NCBI GenBank assembly: GCA_002780005.1
Contig: PEWV01000074.1
Coordinates: 1-57,836, forward strand
Direction of reading: 5' to 3'
DNA length: 57,836 bases
Origin: Candidatus Aquitaenariimonas noxiae
Lineage (GTDB): Bacteria > Omnitrophota > Gorgyraeia > Aquitaenariimonadales > Aquitaenariimonadaceae
Part shown: positions 33,226-42,239 of the stretch, one piece after another
How positions within the stretch are numbered: the stretch's first letter is position 1
How the letters are laid out: each line of letters starts with the position of its first letter
Notes under the pieces: generated by a model
What the model was told of the DNA's origin: nothing
Databases searched by the model: none
Seen by the model: the letters and a program-made list of their open reading frames with translations, nothing else
Position numbers and translations under genes: made by a program

Positions 33226-33642
33226 TTAGGCTTCTGCAAGGAGTTTCGCGGCTATGTTATTGTTAGAAGTCGAAAGCACTACTTTGGCCGGACACCCTTC
33301 CGAGCATGTCGTGCAATATAGGTAATTGATATTAATACTATTTCCTGCGAGGCATTCGGAAATATTCTTGAGCGAACCCGGCTTATTTTCTACCTCAACA
33401 ATAAGCACGTCGTTCTCTCTGACCTCATGATATCCTCCTTCGGTCAAAGCCTCAATAGCGGAGAAATTGTCATCTGTTATAAATAAAAGCCCGGCCTGTT
33501 GGCCTTCTTCCGTAGCATAGCCTAAAATTGCCTCGATATTTATGCTATGATTTACCAAGAATGACGTTATTTTTGCCAATGCCCCTACTTCATTAATAAC
33601 GCCCACTGAGATCTCTTTTCCTCTACCTATTCGTGTTATCAT
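33226..33642 (-). CDS. Tandem ACT-domain protein
   Basis: A 138-residue protein of two ACT domains: residues about 10-65 (VGVINEVGALAKITSFLVNHSINIEAI) and 75-135 (LIVEVENKPGSLKNISECLAGNSININYLYCTTC). ACT pairs bind amino acids and regulate enzymes or act as stand-alone sensors. Its target is unknown. Four Cys lie near 110-118 (CTTCSEGCPAK), an unusual extra for an ACT protein. Confidence 0.85.
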   Translation of the reverse strand: MITRIGRGKEISVGVINEVGALAKITSFLVNHSINIEAILGYATEEGQQAGLLFITDDNFSAIEALTEGGYHEVRENDVLIVEVENKPGSLKNISECLAGNSININYLYCTTCSEGCPAKVVLSTSNNNIAAKLLAEA

Positions 33643-33742
33643 GGGTTTTTATTTTTCCCTTTGGGCTCATATTATAATCAATAACGATCGTTTAGGCAAG
33701 ATTTTAAATCAAAATAAACTCCGCCGCATGGCTATTTCTCTT

Positions 33743-34861
33743 TTATCTGCCGACCCTTGGAGCAGGACGCAAAACTTTCTTTACACCTTGCTTAGATTTT
33801 ACTGCGCCTTGTTTATTATTTGAACTGAGTGCTCCCTTGCCGGTCGTTCCTTCAACAGAAGGCTGCATTTCTTTTTTTATTCCTTTACCCAGGCCGAGTC
33901 CCTTGGGCTGCTTTTTTCCCGTATCTAGACCCTGCGAAGCAGCTCCTTTTTGTCCTTCGGCGTTCTTGATCAGCTCGACCTCTTTCATGTTTTTATACTG
34001 GGATTCAAACCCGCCTTTTTCGTTTTGCCTCAAACCGGGCCTAACCCCGGTATTACCTGAGCTTTGTCCGCCTGATCTTTCCGACCCAAAGCCGCCTCGC
34101 CGTAACATGCGCGCAGGCGGTTTCCTGATTTTACGAATTTCTTGTGCGCGATTCGCTACATTAATTTTCATGTCCCTAAATTTACCGATCCGCTCCTCGG
34201 ATATAGCCTGCAATTGAGCCGGAGGCGCAAATCGTTTTACATTCGTCATAAATCCTTTGGCAATAACCGTCTTTTCCTTTGAAACAGCTCCGTCCGATCC
34301 GATACTTTTCACATATGCGTCATTCGTAAACGCTTCAACTACTGTATTCTCCGCATCCGCTTCTACCCGCCAATCTGTGCCGCGCACACCTGCAACAGCA
34401 GTAGGCGTTCTCACTTCAAAAGAAGAATTTCGCGGAAGATTATCCAGAATGCAATATACTTCGCCGTTCATCAGCTCTAACTTCTCGTTTTCTCCCATAA
34501 CAAGCGCTAGATCGCTATTTGACTCAATTCGGACCACATTCTTATCTTCTGCGTCAAATGATAGCTCTGCGTATGAACTGTCGCCTGTTTTTATCCTGTC
34601 ACCTGCCTCAAGTACCATACCTGTCTCCGGGCTCCCAAAAGTGCCGCTACCCTGGCAAACTTTAACATTCCCCGAATAATCCAGCAGCTCGACGCACGGT
34701 TTATCGCTGGCTTCGTCGCTCACCGCTTTATCGGAGGTGTCCTGGGTTTCTTCCAGGGCCACGTCTTCACCTGTACTTAAGGTACCTTCCAAGGCCGATA
34801 AAGGAGCGCACGCAATAAATCCGGCAAAACACGCTATTATAAAACAAAAGGCAAGTTTCAT
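33743..34861 (-). CDS. FecR-domain protein with low-complexity tail
   Basis: About 372 residues. A signal peptide (MKLAFCFIIACFAGFIACAPLSA) is followed by a FecR domain at about 60-190 (SGNVKVCQGSGTF, LEAGDRIKTGDSSYAELSFD, NGEVYCILDNLPRNSSFEVRTPTAVAGVRGTDW). The C-terminal 160 residues are Gly/Lys/Gln-rich and probably disordered. FecR-domain proteins are often periplasmic structural or signal proteins. I chose the ATG at 34861: the AAAGGAG inside the longer reading from 34876 serves as its ribosome site. Confidence 0.8.
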   Translation of the reverse strand: MKLAFCFIIACFAGFIACAPLSALEGTLSTGEDVALEETQDTSDKAVSDEASDKPCVELLDYSGNVKVCQGSGTFGSPETGMVLEAGDRIKTGDSSYAELSFDAEDKNVVRIESNSDLALVMGENEKLELMNGEVYCILDNLPRNSSFEVRTPTAVAGVRGTDWRVEADAENTVVEAFTNDAYVKSIGSDGAVSKEKTVIAKGFMTNVKRFAPPAQLQAISEERIGKFRDMKINVANRAQEIRKIRKPPARMLRRGGFGSERSGGQSSGNTGVRPGLRQNEKGGFESQYKNMKEVELIKNAEGQKGAASQGLDTGKKQPKGLGLGKGIKKEMQPSVEGTTGKGALSSNNKQGAVKSKQGVKKVLRPAPRVGR

Positions 34862-34886
34862 AGATTCTCCTTTCATGTTTATGCTT

Positions 34887-35711
34887 TTATCTCCACAGAA
34901 TGTGCGGTTTGTTGCGCAAAGGGATACGGGAATAATTAAACTTTGAATAACCGATCATCATAGCGCCGAAACAATTTGTTTTGCTCGAAAGGCCGACAAA
35001 CTTTCGCGCCTCCGCGCTCATATTTATAGCCATAGCCGCATATCCTGCCCAGCATGAACCGAGGCCAAAAGACACTACCGTAAGTTCCAAATATGTCAGG
35101 GCGATCGTGCACGCCTGGGGAGCGGTTATATCATCTTTTAGACCGTATGCGATAATAAGGTGCGGGGCGCCGCGGCATATCCAATCCTGTTTTTTATCCC
35201 ATGCGGTTACGATGTTTTTCATGCGGAATGATTCAGCGAGCGGCGAAGAGCCGGCTATAAGGCTGCGCATCCAGTTTATAACAATCTCTGAAAATCCTCG
35301 CACTTTTTCTTTATTGGATAATACTGCCCAGTATACGGGCTGCCTATTAACGCCTGAAGGCGCAAATCGCGCTATATCTATAAGTTTTTCAAGTGTTACC
35401 TTATCGACAGCCTGGTCATTATAGATACGAACGGATCTCCTCCCTTTTAAAAATTGCTCTACTTTATCCTGCGGAATACGCCAACCCGATTTTAACATCG
35501 CGCAATCTTCTTTACGCATAATCTCAAGAGAAATGGCGCCATGCGGGCATACCGCGACACAGTGGCCGCATTTAATACATATTTCTTCGCCTTTATTTAT
35601 CATAAACGGTATGTGGCTTTTATCATCCATCTCCAAGATCTTTATGGGGCAATCAGCCACGCACGTGCCGTCGCCTTTGCATTTTGTCTTATCAACAATA
35701 AAATACGCCAT
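34887..35711 (-). CDS. Ferredoxin-nitroreductase fusion
   Basis: A 274-residue protein. Two 4Fe-4S clusters at the N-terminus (about 9-55) are seen in CKGDGTCVADCP and CIKCGHCVAVCP. A nitroreductase domain follows (about 90-265), with RRSVRIYNDQAVDK and ARFAPSGVNRQP at the FMN pocket. Such proteins carry out FMN-dependent reductions fed by ferredoxin-type electrons, and occur in many anaerobes. The substrate is unknown. Confidence 0.85.
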   Translation of the reverse strand: MAYFIVDKTKCKGDGTCVADCPIKILEMDDKSHIPFMINKGEEICIKCGHCVAVCPHGAISLEIMRKEDCAMLKSGWRIPQDKVEQFLKGRRSVRIYNDQAVDKVTLEKLIDIARFAPSGVNRQPVYWAVLSNKEKVRGFSEIVINWMRSLIAGSSPLAESFRMKNIVTAWDKKQDWICRGAPHLIIAYGLKDDITAPQACTIALTYLELTVVSFGLGSCWAGYAAMAINMSAEARKFVGLSSKTNCFGAMMIGYSKFNYSRIPLRNKPHILWR

Positions 35712-35834
35712 AGCTACCTCTTTTTCTGATTAATTATAACTCGAAAATTCGGCTTTAGCAATCTCAAATTGATGTCCTTTCAGGAATACTTATCCAGTAA
35801 ACGAAGTTACCAGCTTATTATTTTAAATTTTGCT

Positions 35835-35863
35835 TTGCAACTCTTTCCATCTTGTGATACGCT
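35835..35863 (+). promoter_or_regulatory. Predicted promoter of the prepilin operon
   Basis: TTGCAA (35835-35840) and TACGCT (35858-35863) lie 17 bases apart, with TG before the -10 (extended -10), about 35 bases upstream of the first prepilin ATG. The -10 word is weak. Confidence 0.4.
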
Positions 35864-35898
35864 AGCTGAAAAGAATAGATACCAGAGATAAGGTAATC

Positions 35899-36315
35899 AT
35901 GTCACATACCAAATCTTCAAATCGGGGAATATCCTACCTAGAGCTACTAATGGCGATGCTCATCTTTTCTATAGCGGTAGCAGCCATATCTTCTACCATA
36001 CTTGTGACAACAAATTGGATAAACGGGGCAAAAGAACATAGTATCGCTGTCGCTGATGCCATTACCATGATGGAGAGTATCAAATCCGCAACATTCGACT
36101 CTGCAACAACGCTCTTCCCCAATGGCGTAAGCGATGGCTCTCCTTCGAATCCTTATGAAGACATGGTCGGCGGTTACTCCCTGATAAACGAATCTATAAC
36201 CGTAACATACGCAGATCCGAATGCCAATCCTTTGGAAATTTGTACAACTATCGATTGGCGCGATAATTATGGAAAGGTATACAATATTTCCATGTCAACA
36301 TTCAAAACGAGGTAA
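35899..36315 (+). CDS. Prepilin-type protein (PilV/GspI-like)
   Basis: A 138-residue minor pilin or pseudopilin. The class III leader is short and basic and ends G/ISYLE, so cleavage is before Ile with Glu5 kept, followed by a hydrophobic helix (LLMAMLIFSIAVAAISSTIL). Peptidase PilD/GspO would cut and methylate it. The globular part is short. First gene of three on the plus strand in a mostly minus region, with AAGGT near the start. Confidence 0.82.
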   Translation: MSHTKSSNRGISYLELLMAMLIFSIAVAAISSTILVTTNWINGAKEHSIAVADAITMMESIKSATFDSATTLFPNGVSDGSPSNPYEDMVGGYSLINESITVTYADPNANPLEICTTIDWRDNYGKVYNISMSTFKTR

Positions 36316-36322
36316 ATGTAAA

Positions 36323-36910
36323 ATGTGCCGCATCTGCAGACTAAAATATTCCCGAGGCTTCACGCTGATAGAAGTTTTACTCTCTGTGGTTCTCACTCTC
36401 ATAGTAGTCGGTTTTATGTATCAGTGGTATATCGCCGGATGGAATCTTTGGGAAAGCAATGATACCAAAGTTTATCTGCAGGGGCAAACGCGCAGTGCAA
36501 TGAGACTTATGGTAATGGAGCTACGCAACACTACCCGCACATCCACGCAGAACCCTTCGCCAAATTTAAGCATACCGTCGACACCGAACAACAATAGTAT
36601 ACAATTCTACCTGCCGATCGATAAAGATAGCAACGGTCTTATTACCGACGCGAACGGCCAGGTCGAATGGGACACTTCTAACAAAATAAAATATGATTAT
36701 ATCCCGGGTCAGCATATTCTGCGGCGGCTGGAAGGCGGACAGCAGCGTATCCTTGCCAAAGATGTTACGGATGTTAGTTTTTCTGACATTACGATCGACC
36801 CGGCGCTGGGTATAAATGAAGTAAAGATAACTCTCACAGTAAATAAAACTGTTGCCCGGAATCGCCAGCTTTCGTTCACACTGCAGACAGTTGTGCGCGT
36901 AAGAAATTAA
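36323..36910 (+). CDS. Prepilin-type protein (PilW/GspJ-like)
   Basis: A 195-residue pseudopilin with leader RGFTLIEVLLSVVLTLIVVGF: cleavage before Phe, Glu5 present. The remaining 160 residues are beta-rich. The size fits PilW/GspJ. I chose the ATG at 36323, which has GAGGTAA upstream; an earlier ATG would read through the upstream gene. It lies 7 bases behind the first prepilin. Confidence 0.82.
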   Translation: MCRICRLKYSRGFTLIEVLLSVVLTLIVVGFMYQWYIAGWNLWESNDTKVYLQGQTRSAMRLMVMELRNTTRTSTQNPSPNLSIPSTPNNNSIQFYLPIDKDSNGLITDANGQVEWDTSNKIKYDYIPGQHILRRLEGGQQRILAKDVTDVSFSDITIDPALGINEVKITLTVNKTVARNRQLSFTLQTVVRVRN

Positions 36911-36926
36911 ACAGAGACGATCATAA

Positions 36927-38576
36927 ATGAAGATCGGCAATATCGAAAATACCAAGAAAAAAGCAAAAACAAAAGGCCAGGCCCTGATCCTGGCGTATAT
37001 AATGGTCGCTGTATTTAGCGTGCTTGCGACAGGCCTGACAAAGTTGGCAGTCAACGAAAAAAACTTTGTTATGCATGAACGCCTGATGGCGCAAACGCTT
37101 TACCTGGCTGAAGGAGGCATAGATGACGCTATCAATAAGTTTACTTCGGGAATAGCGAACTACGCGATTCAGCCGGATGTGGCTACTTACCAGCCTGCGC
37201 CCGCAACATTTACTATGTTTTATAATGCAAGCGTTACTGCCACGATAACGCGCCTGGACGCTAATGAACGCACAGTCATAGAAAATCAAACAAATATACT
37301 TGTCCGAGATTACGAAATTACCTGCACGGTAACTCACCCGGAAAATAACAATATCCAGGTAACTGTGCACCAGATCATCGCCCGCCGGCTTATACCCACC
37401 TTCCAACATTTTGTTTTTTACAACGATGATCTGGAAGTTCTGCCCGGACGCAATATGACCATGAGCGGAAGGATACATTGCAACCAAAATATTTACTTAG
37501 ACGCCGAAGGCGGGGCCACGCTTACAATCGATTCGCTGCACCTCTATTCAACCGGCAATATCTACAATCAGCGCAAGGATTCCGGGCAGGAATTGGGCGG
37601 CGAGGTGTCTATACGTGTAACTAAAGCCGGCGCCCCGAAATATGAGAATATGAATAACCTCGATAGCGATAGCGCTACATGGACAACCGACGCCATCGAT
37701 CGCTGGAAAGGAACCGTAAAAAGCGCGGTGCACGGCGTAACGCAACTCACCGCGCCGTCGGTGGGATCAATACAACCAAATGATTACTACGCTTCCAACG
37801 CAAACGTCATTATAACAAACAATCAGGTAGTTAAGGGAGGCGCGGCGCTGGTAGAGGGTGTTGATTGCCCAATGGGGACTATCACATCGACAACTACTCT
37901 TTACAATAACCGTGAGGGCATAGACATCAAGACAACAAACATAGATTTAAAAAAATTAGCCGGCTACGCGCCCGGAGATGTAGAAGGCTCACCCTCTTTC
38001 AGGAACAATCTGCCGTCAAACGGATTATTATACGCGACAAGAAATGACGCAACAACTACCGAGCCCGGTATCAGGCTGGTTAACGGAGGCACATTATATA
38101 CTTCGGGAGGTTTAACCATAGTATCAAATGATCCGGTTTACGTGCAGGGCGATTATAATACGAATAATGAAAGGCCGGCCAGTATTATATGCGATTCATT
38201 AAACATTCTTTCGAATAATTGGAATGATGTTAATAGCACCGGTGGTTTAAGCGCGCGGACAGCGACCACAACTACTATTAACTGCGCCGTGATAGCTGGA
38301 GTTGACACTACAACCGGTGGGCATTACAATGGGGGCCTTGAAAACTATCCGCGCCTGCACGAAAGCTGGTCGGGTATCCAACTCAACATAAAAGGCTCAT
38401 TCGTAGAATTGTGGAATAGCCATATTGCAACCGGAGCCTGGCAGTACGGAGCCCCACAGTATACAGCCCCCACAAGGAACTGGACATACAATACCAACTT
38501 CAATAATATTAACAGCCTGCCTCCGTTTACGCCATGGGCAGTAGAAGCCCAGCGCGTAGCCTGGTGGAAGGATTAA
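36927..38576 (+). CDS. PilX/GspK-like protein with large extracellular region
   Basis: A 549-residue protein. The N-terminal helix (GQALILAYIMVAVFSVLATGLTKLA near 19-43) matches PilX_N-type pilus-assembly proteins, but lacks the usual Glu5, as GspK-like tip proteins also may. The long remainder is rich in Thr, Asn and Gly and low in charge (for example TATTTTINCAVIAGVDTTT), in the manner of surface or fibre tip domains; a beta-helix is possible. It is the third gene of the prepilin operon. Its TAA shares the TTAA at 38573-38576 with the stop of the convergent DUF4412 gene. Confidence 0.72.
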   Translation: MKIGNIENTKKKAKTKGQALILAYIMVAVFSVLATGLTKLAVNEKNFVMHERLMAQTLYLAEGGIDDAINKFTSGIANYAIQPDVATYQPAPATFTMFYNASVTATITRLDANERTVIENQTNILVRDYEITCTVTHPENNNIQVTVHQIIARRLIPTFQHFVFYNDDLEVLPGRNMTMSGRIHCNQNIYLDAEGGATLTIDSLHLYSTGNIYNQRKDSGQELGGEVSIRVTKAGAPKYENMNNLDSDSATWTTDAIDRWKGTVKSAVHGVTQLTAPSVGSIQPNDYYASNANVIITNNQVVKGGAALVEGVDCPMGTITSTTTLYNNREGIDIKTTNIDLKKLAGYAPGDVEGSPSFRNNLPSNGLLYATRNDATTTEPGIRLVNGGTLYTSGGLTIVSNDPVYVQGDYNTNNERPASIICDSLNILSNNWNDVNSTGGLSARTATTTTINCAVIAGVDTTTGGHYNGGLENYPRLHESWSGIQLNIKGSFVELWNSHIATGAWQYGAPQYTAPTRNWTYNTNFNNINSLPPFTPWAVEAQRVAWWKD

Positions 38577-39151
38577 TCTGAATTTCCCATCATTTTTTGA
38601 ATATCCTGCATATTCGGCATATTAAATTTTGCATAACCCTCGGGCATTTCAAAAAGCGAATCCGGCTGCGGGCCGACCTTAAGGTTTCTATATTCAGTCA
38701 GCCATGTTCCGTCTTCAGAGCCGACTTTTATCGGTATCGAGGTTTCTTTATCGATCCATTGCAAAACTGTTTCTTCTGTATTAGCTGCCGTATAAACTAC
38801 CTTGTACTTTGTCGTTGAGCGACCGTCAACGGTTTCATCGCCTAAAGCTGTGCGCTCAATTTCACCCGGAACTTTTTCCGCAGCGCTTGAGACTGTCTTA
38901 GGGTCTATTGTCTGTTCCATGTACATCTTCTGCTCGGGCATTATAACCCATGTTATTTGCTTATCAAACCTAACAATGCTTATGGCCTGCGGCATTTCTG
39001 TTCGCATCTTGTTATTTGATACAAAGATCTTGCCCTCAAATGTCCCGGCTTCTGTTGTAGTCACCATATCGGCTGAAAACTCAAGTGCCCATACGCAGGC
39101 GGTATATAAAATAACGGCTGACGCGATTGTAATAAAAACTATTTTCTTCAT
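38573..39151 (-). CDS. DUF4412-type exported protein
   Basis: A 192-residue protein with a signal peptide (about 1-23, ending VWA) and a beta-rich body of DUF4412 or LolA-like type (FSADMVTTTEAGTFEGKIFVSNNKMRTEMPQ, MYMEQTIDP, VVYTAANTEETVLQWIDKETSIPIKV). Related proteins bind lipoproteins or lipids in the periplasm, but the function is not established. A strong AAGGAGGAAG site precedes the ATG. Confidence 0.7.
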   Translation of the reverse strand: MKKIVFITIASAVILYTACVWALEFSADMVTTTEAGTFEGKIFVSNNKMRTEMPQAISIVRFDKQITWVIMPEQKMYMEQTIDPKTVSSAAEKVPGEIERTALGDETVDGRSTTKYKVVYTAANTEETVLQWIDKETSIPIKVGSEDGTWLTEYRNLKVGPQPDSLFEMPEGYAKFNMPNMQDIQKMMGNSD

Positions 39152-39182
39152 ACCCTTCCTCCTTTATTTTTAAGAAAAATAC

Positions 39183-39575
39183 CTATGCTTTTTCCAGGCT
39201 TTTTTCAATTAATTCAATGATCTTTTCCGGGCTTGATGTTTTAGGTATGAAAAATAAATTCCCTATTTTACTGCCTAAGACATGGCCGCCTTGAACCTGT
39301 TTTTCGCTCACGAGGCTTGAAAGATACGCGATCGGGATTTTTCCTGTTGTTTGGCAGCTTCTTAGGATATCGGTAGTTTGAACCCCGTCCATTTCGGGCA
39401 TTTTAATATCAAGCAGGATAAGATCCGGCCGTTCCTTGTCTGCCAGGGCTATGGCTTCTTTCCCGTTTGAAGCCTTAATGACATCATATCCGGCCTTGGA
39501 CAACATAAACCCGATTGCGTCTAATATATCTTTGCTATCGTCTACGATCAAGATTTTTTTCTGCAATTTTTCCAT
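39183..39575 (-). CDS. Single-domain response regulator receiver
   Basis: A 130-residue stand-alone receiver domain: acidic pair DD at 12-13, phospho-acceptor Asp56 in LLDIKMPEMDG, and the switch Ser/Lys in AYLSS and IPKTSSP. No output domain is present, so it works by protein contacts (CheY-like or a phospho-relay step). No kinase is adjacent. Confidence 0.85.
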   Translation of the reverse strand: MEKLQKKILIVDDSKDILDAIGFMLSKAGYDVIKASNGKEAIALADKERPDLILLDIKMPEMDGVQTTDILRSCQTTGKIPIAYLSSLVSEKQVQGGHVLGSKIGNLFFIPKTSSPEKIIELIEKSLEKA

Positions 39576-40279
39576 AGCGAATCTTTTTATTTGTAGTAAC
39601 TATACACGACGGCCCTAGTTCTGTCAATCGTAAAATGGCAGCAATGGGGGGTGAACGGCGAACAGCGGAGTCACCACGCCACAAGGTCACCACGCCACCA
39701 GCAAAAGATGGTAGCTTATAGAATGCTAAATCACAATATACAAATCACAAATTACAAAAAATAAACAATATACAATGACCAAAATTACAAAAAAACGGTA
39801 CTCTTAGTTGGAATTTGTCCCGTATGAAGTTTTTCTAGATGAGATTCGGCGGGATCCCGCAAAAGCGGGATAATTTGTTTGTAATTTGGTGCTTGCAATT
39901 TGGAATTTATACAAAAACTTTTAACTGGTGACTTGGTGTCGTGGTGTCATGGTGATCTCTAACGCCTCAAGAGCATCTGCCAGTAGCTGCTCCAAGTTAA
40001 AGCAGATAGCTTTCCTTCTCTAATGTATGGTAGCGACAGGGGCGAGTGGCGAATTGACAATTTTTCCCAAATGTGGTTTTAGGACTTACGACGAGCGCCG
40101 AAAGTGCAGTACTTAACTATTAGTGCAATAGGCGCGAGGAGTAAGTTCAAAACCACGGGAAAAATTGTCTTAAAGCCATGAGTCCCTGTTGCTACCATGT
40201 AAAGGTAAAGCTGCAGAGTAAAGGAATACTAAAACCGTGGGGGGGTGTTGTTATAATAAATGATTCCGGTATATTTTAA
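39576..40279. repeat. 704-bp gene-free cluster of nested inverted repeats
   Basis: No believable coding frame here. Two nested palindromic blocks can be seen. The first spans about 39670-39957: GTCACCACGCCACAAGGTCA (39670-39689) is inverted against the GGTGAC words at 39926-39955, inside are AT-rich words with CAAATTACAAA (39747-39757, repeated loosely at 39781-39793) against TTTGTAATTTGG (39878-39889), and a GCGGGATCCCGC core sits at 39849-39860. The second block is the copy of the dispersed repeat at 40027-40198. A run of seven G lies at 40239-40245. No promoter or tRNA is obvious. Confidence 0.75.
40027..40198. repeat. Dispersed hairpin repeat, copy 2
   Basis: ATGGTAGCGACAGGG (40027-40041) and CCCTGTTGCTACCAT (40184-40198) are terminal inverted arms, identical to those of copy 1 at 54-68 and 288-302. 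Inner arms GACAATTTTTCCC (40056-40068) and GGGAAAAATTGTC (40157-40169) are perfectly complementary. Copy 2 lacks the nested palindrome of copy 1. The flank 39972-40001 is shared with 1-30. Confidence 0.85.
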
Positions 40280-41467
40280 TTATAATTCTAAAGCGCCGGG
40301 CGCGTTACCATTTTTCTCTTTGCTGCCGGCATATATCTCGTACTCAAGCAAGCGGCATTCTATCTTGGCATTAAAGAAAATCAGCCGCCGGCTGGTCCGC
40401 AGCCCGACTTTTTTAGCCAGGGCCATGTTCCCTGTAAAAATATAGCCGGTAAAGCCGGAGCATTTATTTTTAAAAAAATCTCCGATGCTTTTATAGGTTT
40501 TTTCGAGCTCTTCGGCGCTTCCTAACCTGAGGCCGTATTCCGGATTAAGTATAACTATCCCTTTTTCTTCGGGCATAGGGGTATCCTTGAAATCGCAGAC
40601 ATAAAATTCGATCATCCGTTCAACTCCGGCGGTTTGGGCATTTTTCTTCGCGGCCTGAATCGCCTTTTTATCGATATCCGAGGCAATGATCCTGAAAGGC
40701 AACTTCTTACTTGAGCGAGCGTTCATTTCTTTACGCAGGGCGATCCAGGCTAGAGGATCAAATCCGATCATGTGCTGTAATCCAAAATTATTCCGCAGCA
40801 AACCCGGAGCACGCTTTAGAGCAATTAATGCCGCTTCTATCGCAAGCGTGCCGCTTCCGCACATGGGGTTCACTAACGATTGCGAGCCGTCAAAGCGCGC
40901 GGCGCGCAATAAAGCCGCTGCCAAAGTTTCCTGCAAGGGCGCCTTATGCGGGATCTTTCGGTATCCCCTGTCTGACAATTTCTTTCCGGAAGTGTTCAGA
41001 TATACCCAGCATTTATCGTCTTTCCAGTAAAAATTGATCACCACATTATCTTTTCCAGGGCCTGAAGAAGGCCGGCTGCCGCATTTTTCGGATATACGGT
41101 CAACGATCGCATCTTTCATCTTCTGGCTGGCGAAAACCGAATTATTAATAGCCGGGGTATCCGTGCGCGAAATAACGCTTAAATACTCCGAAGGTGCTAC
41201 GACATCTTCCCACGGAAATGAAGCGATTTCCTTGTATAGCTCGTCTGGATTATTGCATGAAAATTTTTTTAAGAGGTAAAGCACGTGATATGCGGTGCGC
41301 AAGGCAAGGTTAAGCTTCATCGTATCGCGCAAAGATGCGCTTATCTCTATGCCGGTATTGTGCGAAGATTCTACTTTGTATCCTAACTCTCCTACTTCTT
41401 TGCTTAAATACGGAACTATTCCGCGGCCGCATGTGATAAGTATTGTTTCGGTTTTATCTATGTCCAT
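40280..41467 (-). CDS. THUMP-domain RNA methyltransferase (RlmL-like)
   Basis: A 395-residue protein: THUMP RNA-binding domain (about 10-160), then a Rossmann methyltransferase (about 165-380) with NPMCGSGTLAIEAAL and the catalytic loop ILNPEYGLRLG. The family (RlmL/YpsC/TrmN-like) makes N2-methylguanosine in 23S rRNA or tRNA. The usual loop is NPPYG; here the second Pro is Glu, which is unusual and worth checking. It follows DUF3108 on the same strand by 10 bases. Confidence 0.85.
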   Translation of the reverse strand: MDIDKTETILITCGRGIVPYLSKEVGELGYKVESSHNTGIEISASLRDTMKLNLALRTAYHVLYLLKKFSCNNPDELYKEIASFPWEDVVAPSEYLSVISRTDTPAINNSVFASQKMKDAIVDRISEKCGSRPSSGPGKDNVVINFYWKDDKCWVYLNTSGKKLSDRGYRKIPHKAPLQETLAAALLRAARFDGSQSLVNPMCGSGTLAIEAALIALKRAPGLLRNNFGLQHMIGFDPLAWIALRKEMNARSSKKLPFRIIASDIDKKAIQAAKKNAQTAGVERMIEFYVCDFKDTPMPEEKGIVILNPEYGLRLGSAEELEKTYKSIGDFFKNKCSGFTGYIFTGNMALAKKVGLRTSRRLIFFNAKIECRLLEYEIYAGSKEKNGNAPGALEL

Positions 41468-41477
41468 AGCCGGGCTC

Positions 41478-42239
41478 TTAATTCACTAACTGCTGCTCTA
41501 TATTCTTTAATTCTAACGAATAGCCGAATGTGCCTATGCCCTGCATTTTTAAGGGTATCCTGCGCTCATCCGCGCTTACCCAGATCTCGATCTCCTTAGG
41601 CGAGCTTTCGAAACGGTAAGCTTTAAATTTTCCTGCCGGGACCTCTACATCCTCTATTGAAACCATTTTTATTTCGAATTTATTACCTGGCAGGTTCACG
41701 TTCAATATACCTCCCGGCATGAAGTTAAATACGCCCCTGGCATAATAAGATAAAAGGATCGGATTATGTATGGGGCTTTCTTTTTTGATCGTAGTTTTTT
41801 CCTGTTTCGAATATTTATGTTTAGTTATAGTAACCGTAAAATTATCCTGATCGTAAACCTCGGTTATATTCTCAGAACTTAACCATTTGCAGATCTCGCG
41901 CTCTATCTTTACCGGCATGAATGTCTGCGGATCGCTGTAAATCGTTTCTACATCCTTAAAACGAACGGCATTTGTTTCAAAAGTCAGGCGGTTCAGAAGC
42001 CTGCCGTCAACATTAATACTTCCGAAATTGCTCAGCATAGCGCTTCCAAGGCTCAATCCACCCAGCCTTACTTCATAATTCAACCTTTCCCCTTCCGGGG
42101 CACTAAAAACAGCTGGCGAAACCGGACACACAGGTTCTACGATATTAATTAACTTGCCGGTTTTTGTATTCCTCAGCGTAAGGCATACCAAAATAATAGT
42201 TAAAAATATGACGAGGAGCACTATTTTGTTTTTCATCAT
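41478..42239 (-). CDS. DUF3108 family exported protein
   Basis: A 253-residue protein with one N-terminal hydrophobic segment (about 5-22), then a beta-rich DUF3108 body (GERLNYEVRLGGLSLGSAMLS near 50-70; ETIYSDPQTFMPVKIER; EIWVSADERRIPLKMQ near the end). The role is unknown; family members are periplasmic. Its ATG overlaps the stop of the PPC gene (ATGA, 42236-42239). Confidence 0.8.
   Translation of the reverse strand: MMKNKIVLLVIFLTIILVCLTLRNTKTGKLINIVEPVCPVSPAVFSAPEGERLNYEVRLGGLSLGSAMLSNFGSINVDGRLLNRLTFETNAVRFKDVETIYSDPQTFMPVKIEREICKWLSSENITEVYDQDNFTVTITKHKYSKQEKTTIKKESPIHNPILLSYYARGVFNFMPGGILNVNLPGNKFEIKMVSIEDVEVPAGKFKAYRFESSPKEIEIWVSADERRIPLKMQGIGTFGYSLELKNIEQQLVN

Noticed and set aside
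38868-38900. A third GGAACTT-type ECF promoter (plus strand)
   Set aside because: GGAACTTTTT is present, but the TCTTA-like word is 21 bases away and the site is antisense inside the DUF4412 gene.
39576-40279. CRISPR array or tRNA in the 704-bp gap
   Set aside because: The repeats are inverted and nested, not evenly spaced direct repeats, and no cloverleaf or T-loop (GTTCRANNC) pattern was found.
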